Positions 25,111-34,264 of a DNA stretch of 64,000 nt are shown here, piece by piece. Source of the DNA: Blastococcus colisei. Its GTDB lineage: Bacteria; Actinomycetota; Actinomycetes; Mycobacteriales; Geodermatophilaceae. Position 1 is the first letter of the stretch. The number at the start of each line of letters is the position of its first letter. The notes under the pieces are model-generated. The model had not been told where the DNA came from. It did no database searches and worked only from the letters and a program-made list of their open reading frames with translations. The stretch is from NCBI RefSeq assembly GCF_006717095.1, contig NZ_VFQE01000002.1, positions 62,001 through 126,000 on the forward strand, written 5' to 3'. The translations under genes and the position numbers were made by a program.

Positions 25111-25671
25111 TCACTCCGACGCGCCCACCCGGAAGCAGTCGACGACGTGGTCGTCGACCATCCCGGTGGCCTGCATGAGCGCGTAGGCGGTCGTCGGGCC
25201 CACGAAGACGAAGCCTCGACGCTTGAGCTCCTTGGCCATCGCCACCGACTCCGCGCTCGTGGCCGGCACGTCGGCGAGCGTCGCCGGGCGGGCCCGCGGA
25301 CCGGTCGGTACGAAGGACCACAGGAGTGCCGAGAGCCCCTCCGGCAGCTCCTGCGCCGCTCGGGCGTTGCGCACGGAGGCCGCGATCTTCGCCCGGTTGC
25401 GGACGATCGAGGCGTCGGCCATGAGCCGGGCCTCGTCGTCCCCGGTGAACTCCGCGACGGTGGCGATGTCGAACCCCGCGAAGGCGGCACGGAAGGCGGG
25501 CCGCTTGCGCAGGATGGTGATCCAGGAGAGCCCGGACTGGAACGCCTCGAGGCAGAGCCGTTCGAACAGCGCGTCGTCCCCGCGGAGGGGCCTCCCCCAC
25601 TCCTCGTCGTGGTAGGCGACGTACTCCGGTGCGCTGTTGGCCCACGCGCAGCGGGACCGCTCGGCTTCCAC
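25111..25671 (-). CDS. tag: DNA-3-methyladenine glycosylase I
   Basis: This enzyme excises 3-methyladenine from alkylated DNA. Counted from GTG 25671, the four zinc ligands are Cys8 (RCAW), His21 (VAYHDEEWG), His175 and Cys179 (VDDHVVDC), closely matching E. coli Tag. The substrate-site stretch FQSGLSWITILRKRPAFR is present. The GTG at 25671 follows TAGCGT (25684-25679) by 7 nt with no ribosome site, so I prefer it over GTG 25701, and the mRNA would be leaderless. The neighbourhood (DUF3117, LOG, dapE) matches Rv1210 and surroundings. Confidence 0.93.
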   Translation of the reverse strand: MEAERSRCAWANSAPEYVAYHDEEWGRPLRGDDALFERLCLEAFQSGLSWITILRKRPAFRAAFAGFDIATVAEFTGDDEARLMADASIVRNRAKIAASVRNARAAQELPEGLSALLWSFVPTGPRARPATLADVPATSAESVAMAKELKRRGFVFVGPTTAYALMQATGMVDDHVVDCFRVGASE

Positions 25672-25717
25672 GGCGGGGACGCTAACGCGTGCGTCCGACA
25701 CCTCACGGCCGGTCGGG

Positions 25718-26623
25718 TCAGGGAACGGCGGCGTCGACGTCCGACAGCTCCGACGGCCGGGTGCGCACGGGGCTGCGCCGGGTGGCCAGCACGCAGCCGA
25801 CCAGCACCAGCGGCAGCCCGACGGCGATGCCCAGGGTGAAGGGCTCGTCCAGCAACGCCACCCCCAGGAGCACGGCGACGACGGGATTGACGAAGGTGAT
25901 CACCAGGGCGCGCTGCGGGCCCACCTCGCGGATCAGCGCGAAGAACAGCGCCAGAGCCACGGCCGTGCAGAGCACACCGAGCGTCGCCAGTGACACCGCT
26001 GCCTCGGCCGACGCGTCCCCGAGCTGACCGGCCCGCGGCAGGGCGAAGGGCGCGTAGACGACGGCGGTGACGAAGAGCGCGATCGAACTGGCCGCGACGC
26101 CGGGCACGTCGGGCAGCTTGCGGCTGACGATCAGCGGCGCGGTCGCGTAGCCCACGACCACCAGGGCCACGGCCACCAGCGGCAGCAGCTGCGCACCCTC
26201 GACGTCCAGGCCGAGCAGCGCCACGATGCCGACGACCCCGAGGCACATGCCGGCGATGCGGACCGGCGTGAACCGCTCCTCCTCCCCCGCCAGGCGGGCG
26301 GCGAGCGCGGCGACGAACGGCACGCCCGCGACGAGGAGGCCGGTGAGCGAGCTCGACAACGACTGCTCCGCGTAGGACAGCAGCAGCCAGGGTCCGGTCA
26401 TCTCCAGGACGGTGAATCCCAGCAGCGGCTTCCAGTGGCGCAGCGCGGGCCGCAGCTGCCCCCTGGCGATCGTCCAGGGCAGCAGCAGCGCGGCGCCCAC
26501 GACGCAGCGGGCGAACACGACCACGACGGGCGAGACCTCGTCGACGGCCACTTTGATGAGCAGGTACGGGATGCCCCAGATGACCGACATGGCCAGGAAC
26601 AGCGCCCACCCGCGCCGGCTCAC
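25718..26623 (-). CDS. EamA/DMT-superfamily transporter
   Basis: The 301-residue protein has ten hydrophobic helices arranged as two EamA repeats of five. The first begins ALFLAMSVIWGIPYLLIKVA and the second VAVALVVVGYATAPLIV. The repeat-end motif (TFVNPVVAVLLGVALLDEPF) is typical. Such proteins export or exchange small metabolites such as amino acids; the substrate cannot be told. GTG 26623 has GGAGAGG upstream. It is not obviously linked to its neighbours. Confidence 0.85.
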   Translation of the reverse strand: MSRRGWALFLAMSVIWGIPYLLIKVAVDEVSPVVVVFARCVVGAALLLPWTIARGQLRPALRHWKPLLGFTVLEMTGPWLLLSYAEQSLSSSLTGLLVAGVPFVAALAARLAGEEERFTPVRIAGMCLGVVGIVALLGLDVEGAQLLPLVAVALVVVGYATAPLIVSRKLPDVPGVAASSIALFVTAVVYAPFALPRAGQLGDASAEAAVSLATLGVLCTAVALALFFALIREVGPQRALVITFVNPVVAVLLGVALLDEPFTLGIAVGLPLVLVGCVLATRRSPVRTRPSELSDVDAAVP

Positions 26624-26688
26624 GGCCGGGGCCTCTCCGTCGTCACCGGTGCATCCTGACGCACGGCCCCGTGCACACCCGCGAGGTG

Positions 26689-27141
26689 TCAGCCGCGGGC
26701 GGCGACCGCTGCGAAGCGCTTCAGCGAGCGCCGGATCCCGAGCAGGGCGAACGGCCGCACCAGGAACCAGCCCACGACCCCGAGGTAGCCGTAGGGCAGG
26801 TAGAGCCGCTCGGTCCACACGAAGGTCGATCCGTCACCGCGCGGGTGGATCTCGAAGATCCCCGGGCCGCGGATCAGCCGGCCCGTGTGCTGCACCTCGA
26901 CCAGCCGGGGCGGCTCCCACTTGGTGATGATCATGGTGTCGAGGACGCCGATCCGCCGTCCGCCCGGCAGTGGCAACCCGGTGCGGGCGGCCAGCCGGCC
27001 GTGCAGGCCCTGCGCCGGGCCGCCCACGGTCTCGACGTCGGTGGCCAGCATCCACTCCCCCTGGCTCTCCCAGTCGGTGAGAGCCGCCCACACCCGCTCG
27101 GGCGGGGCGTCGATGTCGATGCGTTCGACCAGCTCAGGCAC
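26689..27141 (-). CDS. SRPBCC (polyketide cyclase/START-like) family protein
   Basis: This 150-residue single-domain protein has the helix-grip fold: ERIDIDAPPERVWAALTDWE at the N-terminus and a long C-terminal helix region (LVRPFALLGIRRSLKRFAAV). The middle has HTGRLIRGPGIFEIHPRGDG. Members bind hydrophobic ligands; no catalytic residues can be named. GAGGAG precedes GTG 27141, and the gene overlaps the end of the DivIVA-like gene by 8 nt, so they are coupled in a LOG-DivIVA-SRPBCC operon. Confidence 0.82.
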   Translation of the reverse strand: MPELVERIDIDAPPERVWAALTDWESQGEWMLATDVETVGGPAQGLHGRLAARTGLPLPGGRRIGVLDTMIITKWEPPRLVEVQHTGRLIRGPGIFEIHPRGDGSTFVWTERLYLPYGYLGVVGWFLVRPFALLGIRRSLKRFAAVAARG

Positions 27142-27523
27142 GTGGCGACTCCTCGTCGTCAGGGGTCCGGGCGTCGTCCGACCCCGGGTCCTGCTCCCCC
27201 TTCGGCGCGGGCCGGGGCGCCGGATGCGCCGGCAGCTGCGCACGGAGGGCGCTGATCTCGGCGTCGCGCTCCTCGAGCACCAGCGCGAACTGGTCGATCA
27301 GCCAGTCCACCTCGGTCATGCGGTAGCCGCGCGCAGCGACCGACAGCTGGAGCGCGCGGACGTCGTCCGCGGTGACCGGCCGGTCGCCGGGCAGCGCCAC
27401 CGGCGAGCGGTCCGGCTCCGCCGGCGGCTGGGTCTCCCCGCGGCCCAGGAGCAGCGAGGCACCGAGGAACAGCAGCGCCCCGACGACGAGGACCCCGACG
27501 ACGAAGGCGACGAACGAGAGCAT
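27134..27523 (-). CDS. Membrane-anchored DivIVA-domain protein
   Basis: A 129-residue protein has an N-terminal membrane helix (FVAFVVGVLVVGALLFLGAS). A short DivIVA-like segment follows (TADDVRALQLSVAARGYRM, TEVDWLIDQFALVLEER), then a short coiled coil and an acidic Pro-rich tail. Proteins of this type are common in actinobacteria beside the LOG gene (compare Rv1205-Rv1209). The role may be polar or septal localisation, by family analogy only. The start overlaps the LOG stop (TGATG). Confidence 0.8.
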   Translation of the reverse strand: MLSFVAFVVGVLVVGALLFLGASLLLGRGETQPPAEPDRSPVALPGDRPVTADDVRALQLSVAARGYRMTEVDWLIDQFALVLEERDAEISALRAQLPAHPAPRPAPKGEQDPGSDDARTPDDEESPRA

Positions 27524-28365
27524 CAGGCCTCGAGCGGTCCCTGCTCGACCGGCACGTGCTGCATGCCGCCACCGCCGTCGCCGGTGCGCCGCGCCTGGTC
27601 GGCCGCCTGGATCACCGCCATGACCTCGCCGATGTCGTCGGTGACCGTGATCAGGTCCAGATCGGCGGCGTTGATGGTGCCGGTCCCGGCGAGCGTCGTG
27701 CGGACCCAGTGGATCAGCCCCGACCAGTACTCGGTGCCGAAGAGGATCACCGGGAAGCGGGTGACCTTGCGGGTCTGCACCAGGGTGAGCGCCTCGAAGA
27801 GCTCGTCCAGCGTGCCGAAGCCGCCCGGCAGGATGACGAGGGCCTGGGCGTACTTCACGAACATGGTCTTGCGCACGAAGAAGTAGCGGAACGAGATGCC
27901 CACGTCGACCCACTCGTTGAGCTCCTGCTCGAACGGCAGCTCGATGCCCAGGCCGACCGAGAGACCGCCCGCCTCGCTGGCCCCGCGGTTGGCCGCCTCC
28001 ATCGCCCCCGGACCGCCGCCGGTGATGACGGCGTACCCGGCCTGGGAGAGGGCGGCGCCGATGGCCACGCCCGCGGCGTAGTGCGGGTGGTCGCGCGGGG
28101 TGCGGGCGCTGCCGAAGACGCTCACCGCGCGGGGCAGCTCGGCCAGCAGCCCGAACCCCTCGACGAACTCGCTCTGGATCCGGAGCACGCGCCACGGATC
28201 GGTGTGCACCCAGTCGCTGGGGCCCCGGCGGTCGAGCAGCCGCTGGTCGGTCGTCGTGCCCACCGTCTGCGGGTCCGGCTCGCCTCCGCGCAGCATGATC
28301 GGGCCCCGGTGCCGGGTGGGGCGGGAACTGCGGCCGTCGGGCTGGGAGCTCGGCGGAAGGGTCAT
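27523..28365 (-). CDS. LOG family protein (cytokinin-type nucleoside 5'-monophosphate phosphoribohydrolase)
   Basis: The 280-residue protein has the LOG signature PGGFGTLDE and the preceding [14 protein letters not shown] of the Rossmann-like nucleotide-binding fold. LOG enzymes remove ribose-5'-phosphate from N6-modified adenine nucleotides; the M. tuberculosis homologue Rv1205 does this with cytokinin-type nucleotides. The first 50 residues are an unconserved extension. The start overlaps the dapE stop by 4 nt (ATGA), giving a dapE-LOG-DivIVA-SRPBCC operon. Confidence 0.88.
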   Translation of the reverse strand: MTLPPSSQPDGRSSRPTRHRGPIMLRGGEPDPQTVGTTTDQRLLDRRGPSDWVHTDPWRVLRIQSEFVEGFGLLAELPRAVSVFGSARTPRDHPHYAAGVAIGAALSQAGYAVITGGGPGAMEAANRGASEAGGLSVGLGIELPFEQELNEWVDVGISFRYFFVRKTMFVKYAQALVILPGGFGTLDELFEALTLVQTRKVTRFPVILFGTEYWSGLIHWVRTTLAGTGTINAADLDLITVTDDIGEVMAVIQAADQARRTGDGGGGMQHVPVEQGPLEA

Positions 28366-29495
28366 GTCTGGTTCCTCACGACTGGGCTGCCGGACAGGTA
28401 GGCGGTCAGGGCGTCCTCGGCCGGCTGGAGCCGGTCGACGAGGACGTGTTCGTCCCGGGTGTGCGCGAGCTGCGGATCGCCCGGACCGTAGTTGACGGCC
28501 GGGATGCCGAAGGCGGCGAAGCGGGCGACGTCGGTCCAGCCGAGCTTGGCCCGCGCAGGCCGGCCGACAGCGGCGACGAAGGCGGCGGCGGCCGGCTCGG
28601 AGAGCCCCGGCATCGCGCCACCCGCGTTGTCGGTGACGGTGAACGTGACCCCGGCGGCGATCGCGTCGGCGAAGACCTCGCGCACGTGCGCCTCGGCAGC
28701 GTCCTCGTCCCGGTCGGGGGCGTAGCGGAAGTTGACGGTCAACGACGCCTCGTCGGGAATCACGTTGCCGGCGACGCCTCCGGAGATGCCCACCGCGTTG
28801 AGCCCCTCCCGGTAGGTGAGCCCGTCGATCTCGACCTCGCGCGGCTGGTAGGCGGCCAGCGTCGCCAGGGCCCCGGCCAGTCCGTGGACGGCGTTGACCC
28901 CGAGCCAGCTGCGCGCGCTGTGGGCCCTGCGGCCCGTGGTCTCCAGCCGGGCTCGCAGGGTGCCCTGGCAGCCGCCCTCGATCTCGCCGTCCGTCGGCTC
29001 GAGCAGGATGGCGAGATCGCCGTACAGCCAGCCCCGCCGCTCGCGCGCGACCCGGCCGAGGCCGTTCTTGACCGCCTCGACCTCCTCGTTGTCGTAGAAG
29101 ACGAACGTCAGGTCGTGCGCGGGCTCGCCGCCGGGGACGCCGAACCGGCCGGCCAGCCGCAGCATGACCGCGTCACCGGACTTCATGTCACTGGCGCCAC
29201 ATCCGTACAGCCGCTGCACTCCGTCGACTTGCCGCAGGTCAGACGGCACGTTGTCGGCGATCGGCACGGTGTCGAGGTGCCCCGCGAGCACGACGCGGGA
29301 GGGCCGGTCGAGGTTCGTCCGGGCCAGCACGCTGTCGCCGATCCGCTCGACCTCGAGCCCCCCGAGACCACGAAGGGCTGCCTCGACGGCGTCGGCGAGC
29401 GGCCCCTCGGAGCCGGACACCGAGGGCGCATCCACCAGTGCCCGGGTGAGGGTGAGGACGTCGGCGGACAGGTCGAGCTGCGGGAGGTCCGTCAC
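28362..29495 (-). CDS. dapE: Succinyl-diaminopimelate desuccinylase
   Basis: This 377-residue zinc enzyme converts N-succinyl-LL-DAP to LL-DAP in lysine and peptidoglycan-precursor synthesis. Metal and catalytic motifs of the M20 family are [20 protein letters not shown] and FYDNEEVEA; the dimerisation domain has [11 protein letters not shown]. It is divergent from dapD, the enzyme two steps earlier, exactly as in mycobacteria. GTG 29495 follows TAGGCT (29509-29504) by 8 nt without a ribosome site, so its mRNA is probably leaderless. Confidence 0.94.
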   Translation of the reverse strand: MTDLPQLDLSADVLTLTRALVDAPSVSGSEGPLADAVEAALRGLGGLEVERIGDSVLARTNLDRPSRVVLAGHLDTVPIADNVPSDLRQVDGVQRLYGCGASDMKSGDAVMLRLAGRFGVPGGEPAHDLTFVFYDNEEVEAVKNGLGRVARERRGWLYGDLAILLEPTDGEIEGGCQGTLRARLETTGRRAHSARSWLGVNAVHGLAGALATLAAYQPREVEIDGLTYREGLNAVGISGGVAGNVIPDEASLTVNFRYAPDRDEDAAEAHVREVFADAIAAGVTFTVTDNAGGAMPGLSEPAAAAFVAAVGRPARAKLGWTDVARFAAFGIPAVNYGPGDPQLAHTRDEHVLVDRLQPAEDALTAYLSGSPVVRNQT

Positions 29496-29578
29496 GACTG
29501 CCGAGCCTAGGGGGCGACAGCGGCCCGGCCCGCCCCGGCACGGACGGCGCTCGGTGGTCCCTCGGTAGCTTGGTCCCC
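29496..29578. promoter_or_regulatory. dapE/dapD divergent promoter region with two leaderless-type -10 boxes
   Basis: In 83 bp the minus strand has TAGGCT 8 nt before the dapE GTG, and the plus strand has TAGCTT (29566-29571) 7 nt before the dapD GTG. No Shine-Dalgarno sequence is present for either gene. Confidence 0.5.
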
Positions 29579-30547
29579 GTGACTGCCCCTGTCTCCGCCG
29601 TAGCCGCCGGTCTGGCCACCGTCACCCCCTCCGGGACGGTGCTGGACACCTGGTACCCCGAGCCCCGGCTCGGTGCCCCCGAGGACGCGAAGCCGGGCAC
29701 CACCCGGCTCGGCGCGCTGGAGCTCTCCGGCGAACTCGGGCCCGACTACGGCGGCCTCGTGCGCCGCGACGAGGCGCGCGGGGTGGAGATCATCGCCGTC
29801 CGCACGGTGATCCCCGACCTGTCGGAGCCGCCGGTCGACACGCACGACGTCTGGCTGCGGCTGCACCTGCTCTCCCACCGGCTGATCCGGCCGCACGGCG
29901 CCGACATGACCGGCGTCTTCGGGCTGCTGACCAACGTGGCCTGGACCAGCGCCGGGCCGGTCGAGGCGGCCGGGTTCAACGCCCACCGGCTGCGTGCGGC
30001 CGTCGGGCACGTGACGGTGTACGGCGTCGACAAGTTCCCGCGGATGCTCGACTACGTCATCCCCTCGGGCGTCCGGGTCGCCGACGGCGACCGCGTGCGC
30101 CTCGGCGCGCACCTGGCCGAAGGCACGACCGTCATGCACGAGGGCTTCGTCAACTTCAACGCCGGGACGCTCGGCCCCTCGATGGTGGAGGGGCGGATCA
30201 GCGCCGGCGTGGTCGTCGGAGCCGACAGCGACATCGGCGGCGGCGCCTCGATCATGGGGACGCTGTCCGGCGGCGGCACGGAGACCATCACGATCGGCAC
30301 CGGCTGCCTGCTCGGCGCCAACGCGGGCATCGGCATCTCCCTCGGCAACGGCTGCGTCGTCGAGGCCGGCTGCTACGTCACCGGCGGCTCGCGCGTCACG
30401 CTGCCCGACGGCTCGGTGGTCAAGGCGCGGGACCTCTCGGGCCGCGACGGCCTGCTGTTCCGCCGCAACAGCGTCAGCGGCGCGCTCGAGGCGCTTCCTC
30501 GCGACGGCAACTGGGGCGCCCTGAACGCCGAGCTCCACGCGAACTGA
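29579..30547 (+). CDS. dapD: Tetrahydrodipicolinate N-succinyltransferase
   Basis: The 322-residue protein is the actinobacterial type of DapD. It succinylates tetrahydrodipicolinate using succinyl-CoA on the way to DAP and lysine. The N-terminal domain is followed by a left-handed beta-helix with hexapeptide-type repeats ([56 protein letters not shown]). The catalytic-region sequence [15 protein letters not shown] is present. The divergent partner is dapE. A 64-nt palindromic repeat element follows the stop. Confidence 0.94.
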   Translation: MTAPVSAVAAGLATVTPSGTVLDTWYPEPRLGAPEDAKPGTTRLGALELSGELGPDYGGLVRRDEARGVEIIAVRTVIPDLSEPPVDTHDVWLRLHLLSHRLIRPHGADMTGVFGLLTNVAWTSAGPVEAAGFNAHRLRAAVGHVTVYGVDKFPRMLDYVIPSGVRVADGDRVRLGAHLAEGTTVMHEGFVNFNAGTLGPSMVEGRISAGVVVGADSDIGGGASIMGTLSGGGTETITIGTGCLLGANAGIGISLGNGCVVEAGCYVTGGSRVTLPDGSVVKARDLSGRDGLLFRRNSVSGALEALPRDGNWGALNAELHAN

Positions 30548-30566
30548 TCCAACCCACCGACCCGTA

Positions 30567-30630
30567 CAGGCATAGGAAGCTATACATGCGTTCTGGGCCG
30601 GCGAGACGTAGGTAAAGCCTCCTATGCCTG
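30567..30630. repeat. 64-nt palindromic repeat, copy 1 (between convergent genes)
   Basis: Two 25-nt arms (30567-30591, 30606-30630) pair at 21 of 25 positions around a 14-nt loop. The outer arm reads CAGGCATAGGA and its complement. A second copy of the same length, arm and loop sizes lies at 50190-50253. It separates the convergent ends of dapD and the hydrolase gene, so a bidirectional terminator role is plausible. It is distinctly AT-rich for this genome. Confidence 0.8.
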
Positions 30631-30636
30631 GGCGAC

Positions 30637-31743
30637 TCAGGTGAGGTTGGCGGGGGCCTCGGCTGGGACGTCGAGGTGCTCCAGCAGCGCGACGGCGAAC
30701 TCCTGCGGCCGTTCGACGTGCGGCGAGTGGCCCACATCGGGGAGGACGACCTCGCGGTAGGCACCCCCGGTGGCGGCGTAGCGGTCGAGCACCGCACGGG
30801 TCTGGGTGACCATCGGCTGGGGCGGGCAGGCTTCCGCGCCGGGCCAGCCCGGCACGGCCCCCACCGAACCGAGGAACGCCAGGTCGAACACCGAGGTGTC
30901 GGAGACGATCTGGTCGAGGCCCCCGCGGATCCACAGCACCGGCGGCTTGGTCGGCAGATCGACGATCCCCGACACGTCGAAGACCGTCGGGGCCATCGTG
31001 TTCAGCACGCCGCACGTCCCCGGGGCGACGCCCGGCCAGGCGTCGGAGGTGGCGGACTCCCCCGGGTAGTGGTCGACCCCGGTGCGGGTGCTCAGCATCG
31101 ACGCCACGAAGACGTCTTCCGGCCACGGGTCCAAGGGGAGCGAGCCGGGCGCGACGTAGAAGGCCCGCAGGATCGACCGCGGGCTGGTCGGGCTGTCCGC
31201 CGTGGTGTCGCCGGCGGCCAGGGCCGCCACGAAGTCCGGATTGGCCGCCCCGGCCCCCGAACCGGTCCCGTCCTGGTGGAGACGAGCGCCGTCGGGTCCC
31301 GCCGTCCCGCCGAACCCGTACGGCGAGATCGGCGCGACCAGCGCCACCGACGCCACCCGCTCCGGGGCGTCGAGCAGGTACTGCAGCACGACGCCGGCGC
31401 CCATGCTCCAGCCCACGAGGTGGACGCGGTCCAGTTGCAGCGTTCCGATCAGCGCCGCGAGGTCGTCCGCCCAGTCGCGGACACCGCGCGTCGCGTCGAT
31501 CGGCAACGGGTCGGTGTCGCCGTAGCCACGGAGGTCGACGGCGAGGGCGCGGTGCCGGCCGGTCCGGGCCACGTCGAGCAGGGCCTGCTGCCAGAACAGT
31601 GCGGAGCTCGCGTTGCCGTGCACGAAGACCACGGCCTCACCCGGCCCGGCGGGGTCGACGCCGTCGAGATGCAGCACCGACTGGGTGAGCCGGTGGGTCG
31701 GCACCCGGCCGGCAGCGATGCCGGGCAGCGCGACGTCGGCCAT
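30637..31743 (-). CDS. Alpha/beta hydrolase
   Basis: The 368-residue protein has the fold's early strand motif AVVFVHGNASSALFW with the oxyanion HGN, the nucleophile elbow GWSMGAG (Ser), and a late catalytic His in VVLPDVGHSPHVERP. A long insert between them forms a cap domain (about 150-270). Lipase, esterase or hydrolytic dehalogenase roles are possible; no substrate is indicated. GGAAGG precedes ATG 31743. It ends beside the palindromic repeat. Confidence 0.85.
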   Translation of the reverse strand: MADVALPGIAAGRVPTHRLTQSVLHLDGVDPAGPGEAVVFVHGNASSALFWQQALLDVARTGRHRALAVDLRGYGDTDPLPIDATRGVRDWADDLAALIGTLQLDRVHLVGWSMGAGVVLQYLLDAPERVASVALVAPISPYGFGGTAGPDGARLHQDGTGSGAGAANPDFVAALAAGDTTADSPTSPRSILRAFYVAPGSLPLDPWPEDVFVASMLSTRTGVDHYPGESATSDAWPGVAPGTCGVLNTMAPTVFDVSGIVDLPTKPPVLWIRGGLDQIVSDTSVFDLAFLGSVGAVPGWPGAEACPPQPMVTQTRAVLDRYAATGGAYREVVLPDVGHSPHVERPQEFAVALLEHLDVPAEAPANLT

Positions 31744-31873
31744 GGTGGTCCTTCCGGGCGGGGACGGGCCGCCCAGGCTAGCGAGGTCGGAGAGCGGTGG
31801 GACGGCGTGCGCCGCGCCGACGGGTCGTCGGGCACCGCGGCGACGTCGCACCGCCCACCTACAGTCGAGGGCG

Positions 31874-32560
31874 ATGGCCACCGCTCCCCCTCGCACCGTG
31901 CTGGTCCGGGTCGCCAGCAGTGCCCCGCGCCGCGCGACCACCGGAGCACGACGCACCCGCCCCAACCGCCGACCTGCACCGAAGAGGAGCGCGCCCCGAC
32001 GGCGGCGGCCTGCACAGCGGAAGCGCCCCATTCGCGCCACCGCCGGACGGTGGTGGCCCGCCCTGCTCGTGGCCGTCGCGGTGCTGGTCGGGGTGGCGTG
32101 GAATCACCAGGAGGGCGCGCCGTCGGAGGCCTGCGCGTTGCCCGCGTCCGGAGTCGCCGTGACCGCCGAGCAGATCGACAACGCGCGGATCATCGCGCAG
32201 GTGGGGCGCGACCGGGGGCTGCCCGACCGGGCCGTCGTCATCGCGCTGGCCACCGCCCAGCAGGAGTCCAGCCTGCGCAATCTCGACTACGGCGACCGCG
32301 ACTCACTCGGCCTCTTCCAGCAGCGGCCCTCGCAGGGCTGGGGCACCGAGGCGCAGGTGCAGGACCCCGTCTACGCCGCCGGGAAGTTCTACGACGGACT
32401 CGTGCAGGTTCCGGCCTGGGAGACCGGCCGGCTCACCGATGTCGCCCAGGCCGTGCAGAGATCAGGACACCCCGAGCTCTACCAGCAGCACGAGGCGATG
32501 GCGGTGGAGCTCACGGCTGCCCTGGGACCGGACGGGCAGGGCACCCCGGCCTGCGGTTAG
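31874..32560 (+). CDS. Membrane-anchored lysozyme/transglycosylase-like protein
   Basis: A 228-residue protein has a very basic Arg/Pro-rich cytosolic tail (about 1-55), one membrane helix (WWPALLVAVAVLVGVAW) and an extracytoplasmic domain. The stretch VIALATAQQESSLRNLDYGD, followed by SLGLFQQRPSQGWG, resembles the SLT/lysozyme fold, where the Glu of QQESSL would be catalytic. Peptidoglycan cleavage is inferred from that motif only; many homologues are annotated hypothetical. ATG 31874 lies 8 nt after TACAGT (31860-31865), another leaderless candidate. Confidence 0.7.
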   Translation: MATAPPRTVLVRVASSAPRRATTGARRTRPNRRPAPKRSAPRRRRPAQRKRPIRATAGRWWPALLVAVAVLVGVAWNHQEGAPSEACALPASGVAVTAEQIDNARIIAQVGRDRGLPDRAVVIALATAQQESSLRNLDYGDRDSLGLFQQRPSQGWGTEAQVQDPVYAAGKFYDGLVQVPAWETGRLTDVAQAVQRSGHPELYQQHEAMAVELTAALGPDGQGTPACG

Positions 32561-32625
32561 CGGCGCCGTCCCTCTGCGGAGGGAACTCGCTCAACGATCG
32601 ACCGGCACGGGCCGACGACGTCCTC

Positions 32626-33135
32626 ATGACGATCGCGCCGAACACTCCTGCCCTCGCGGCTGCGCCCGCCGCCGAGGCCGTGGTCGCCGACGTGACGACC
32701 CTGCTGCCCTCGCGGGCAGCCGTCCTCGACCGCATCGCCGAGCACCTGGCCACGCCCGCGGCCGCACCGGCCGCGCTGATGGTCATCGGCCTGCTCCGTC
32801 GCGACGACGGCTGGCCGACCGCCCAGAGCACCCTGTCCGCGGTCACGATGCTGCTGGCCGGCTCGCTGCGCGGCGACGACTGGCTGGGCAAGTCCGGCCC
32901 CGGGGAGTTCGTGGTGCTCCTGGCGGGCCCGGCAACCGCAGCGGGGACTGCCGCCACCCGTCTCGTGGGCACCATCCCGGCGCTGGGCATCCCCGACCTC
33001 ACCGCCGCTGCCGGGATCGCCGCCCTCACCGGTGACGCCGACGCCGCGGAGGTGCTGCGCCGTGGACTCGTGAGCCTGACGGCCGCCCGACGGGCCGGCG
33101 CCGGCACGGTCATCCAGCACCGGAAGCCCTACTGA
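32626..33135 (+). CDS. Degenerate GGDEF-like domain protein
   Basis: A 169-residue protein spans one domain. The order of elements (LLPSRAAVLDRIAEHLA, ALMVIGLLR, DDWLGKSGPGEFVVLLAG, TAAAGIAAL) follows a diguanylate cyclase domain, but the active-site motif GGDEF is replaced by SGPGEF and the metal-binding Asp of strand one is missing. Catalysis is not expected; a binding or regulatory role is possible. Assignment is from pattern only. No operon partner is evident; it is 66 nt after the transglycosylase-like gene. Confidence 0.6.
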   Translation: MTIAPNTPALAAAPAAEAVVADVTTLLPSRAAVLDRIAEHLATPAAAPAALMVIGLLRRDDGWPTAQSTLSAVTMLLAGSLRGDDWLGKSGPGEFVVLLAGPATAAGTAATRLVGTIPALGIPDLTAAAGIAALTGDADAAEVLRRGLVSLTAARRAGAGTVIQHRKPY

Positions 33136-33148
33136 GGCACCGTCCGGC

Positions 33149-34264
33149 TCAGGCCCCGAGTCGCTCCGCGGCCGCGGCGATCCGCTCGTCGGTGGCCGTC
33201 AGCGCCATCCGCACGTGCCGGGCCCCTGCCGGGCCGTAGAAGCTGCCCGGTGCCGCCACGATGCCGAGGCCGGCGAGCCAGTCGATGGTCGTCCAGCAGT
33301 CCTCGTCGCGGGTGGCCCACAGGTAGAGCCCCGCCTCGGAGTGGTCGATGCGCAGGCCCGCCGCGCGGACGGCGGCGGCCAGCGTCTCCCGGCGGGCCCG
33401 GTACCGCTCGCGCTGGGCATCCACGTGCGCGTCGTCGTCGAGGGCGGCCGCCATGGCTGCCTGCACCGGGCCGGGAACCAGCAACCCCAGGTGCCTCCGG
33501 ACCTCCCAGACCGGGCGGACCAGTGCGGGGTCACCGGACAGCAGACCGGCGCGGTAGCCGGCCGCGGTGGACTGCTTCGACAGCGAGTGCACGGCGAGCA
33601 GTCCGGTGTGGTCCTCCCCCGCGATCGCCGGGTGCAGCACGGAGCGGGGCTCGACGTCCCAGCCCAGCGTCACGTAGCACTCGTCGGCGACGACCGGGAT
33701 GCCGTGCGCCCGGCCCCAGGCGACCCACTCGCGCAGCCGGTCGTCGCCCAGGACGCGGCCGTGCGGGTTGCCGGGTGAGTTCAGCCAGACCAGCACGACC
33801 CCGGCGGCGTCCGGCGGCGGCACGTCGGTGCGGCGGACGGCCAGCCCCGCCAGTACCGCCCCGACCTCGTAGGTCGGATACGCGACCTCCGGGACGATCA
33901 CCGTGCCGCTGCGCAGACCCAGCAGGGTCGGCAGCAGGGCGACGAGTTCCTTGGAGCCGACCGTGGGGACGAGCGAGGGCTCGGCACCCAGCGGATCGGC
34001 CACGACCACCCCGAGCCGGCGCCGCAGCCACGCCGCAGCCGCCGTGCGCAGCGCCGTCGTCCCCAGCGCCGTCGGGTAGCCGGGGGCATTACCGGCAGCG
34101 GCCAGCGCCTCGGTGAGGACGGCGGGGGTGTCGTCGACCGGCGTGCCGATCGACAGGTCGACCACCCCGCCGGGGTGCTGCGCCGCGCGGGCGCGTGCAC
34201 CGGTCAGGGCATCCCAGGGGAAGTCCGGCAGCGAGGGCGCCGAACCCGCAGCCGTGGTCGTCAG
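33149..34264 (-). CDS. dapC: N-succinyldiaminopimelate aminotransferase (DapC), apparent CTG start
   Basis: The PLP-dependent class I aminotransferase (371 residues from CTG 34264) acts between DapD and DapE in the DAP pathway. The Schiff-base lysine is in VHSLSKQSTAAGYR, and NSPGNPHGRVLG and ADECYVTLG are cofactor motifs. The frame upstream of the first standard start (GTG 34165) still encodes the conserved N-terminus (TAAGSAPSLPDFPWDALTGA). It opens with a CTG overlapping the ferredoxin stop as CTGA, with GAAGG 4 nt upstream. A CTG start coupled to fdxC translation is the best reading; otherwise the protein is short by 33 residues. Mycobacteria have the same fdxC-aminotransferase order. Confidence 0.85.
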   Translation of the reverse strand: MTTTAAGSAPSLPDFPWDALTGARARAAQHPGGVVDLSIGTPVDDTPAVLTEALAAAGNAPGYPTALGTTALRTAAAAWLRRRLGVVVADPLGAEPSLVPTVGSKELVALLPTLLGLRSGTVIVPEVAYPTYEVGAVLAGLAVRRTDVPPPDAAGVVLVWLNSPGNPHGRVLGDDRLREWVAWGRAHGIPVVADECYVTLGWDVEPRSVLHPAIAGEDHTGLLAVHSLSKQSTAAGYRAGLLSGDPALVRPVWEVRRHLGLLVPGPVQAAMAAALDDDAHVDAQRERYRARRETLAAAVRAAGLRIDHSEAGLYLWATRDEDCWTTIDWLAGLGIVAAPGSFYGPAGARHVRMALTATDERIAAAAERLGA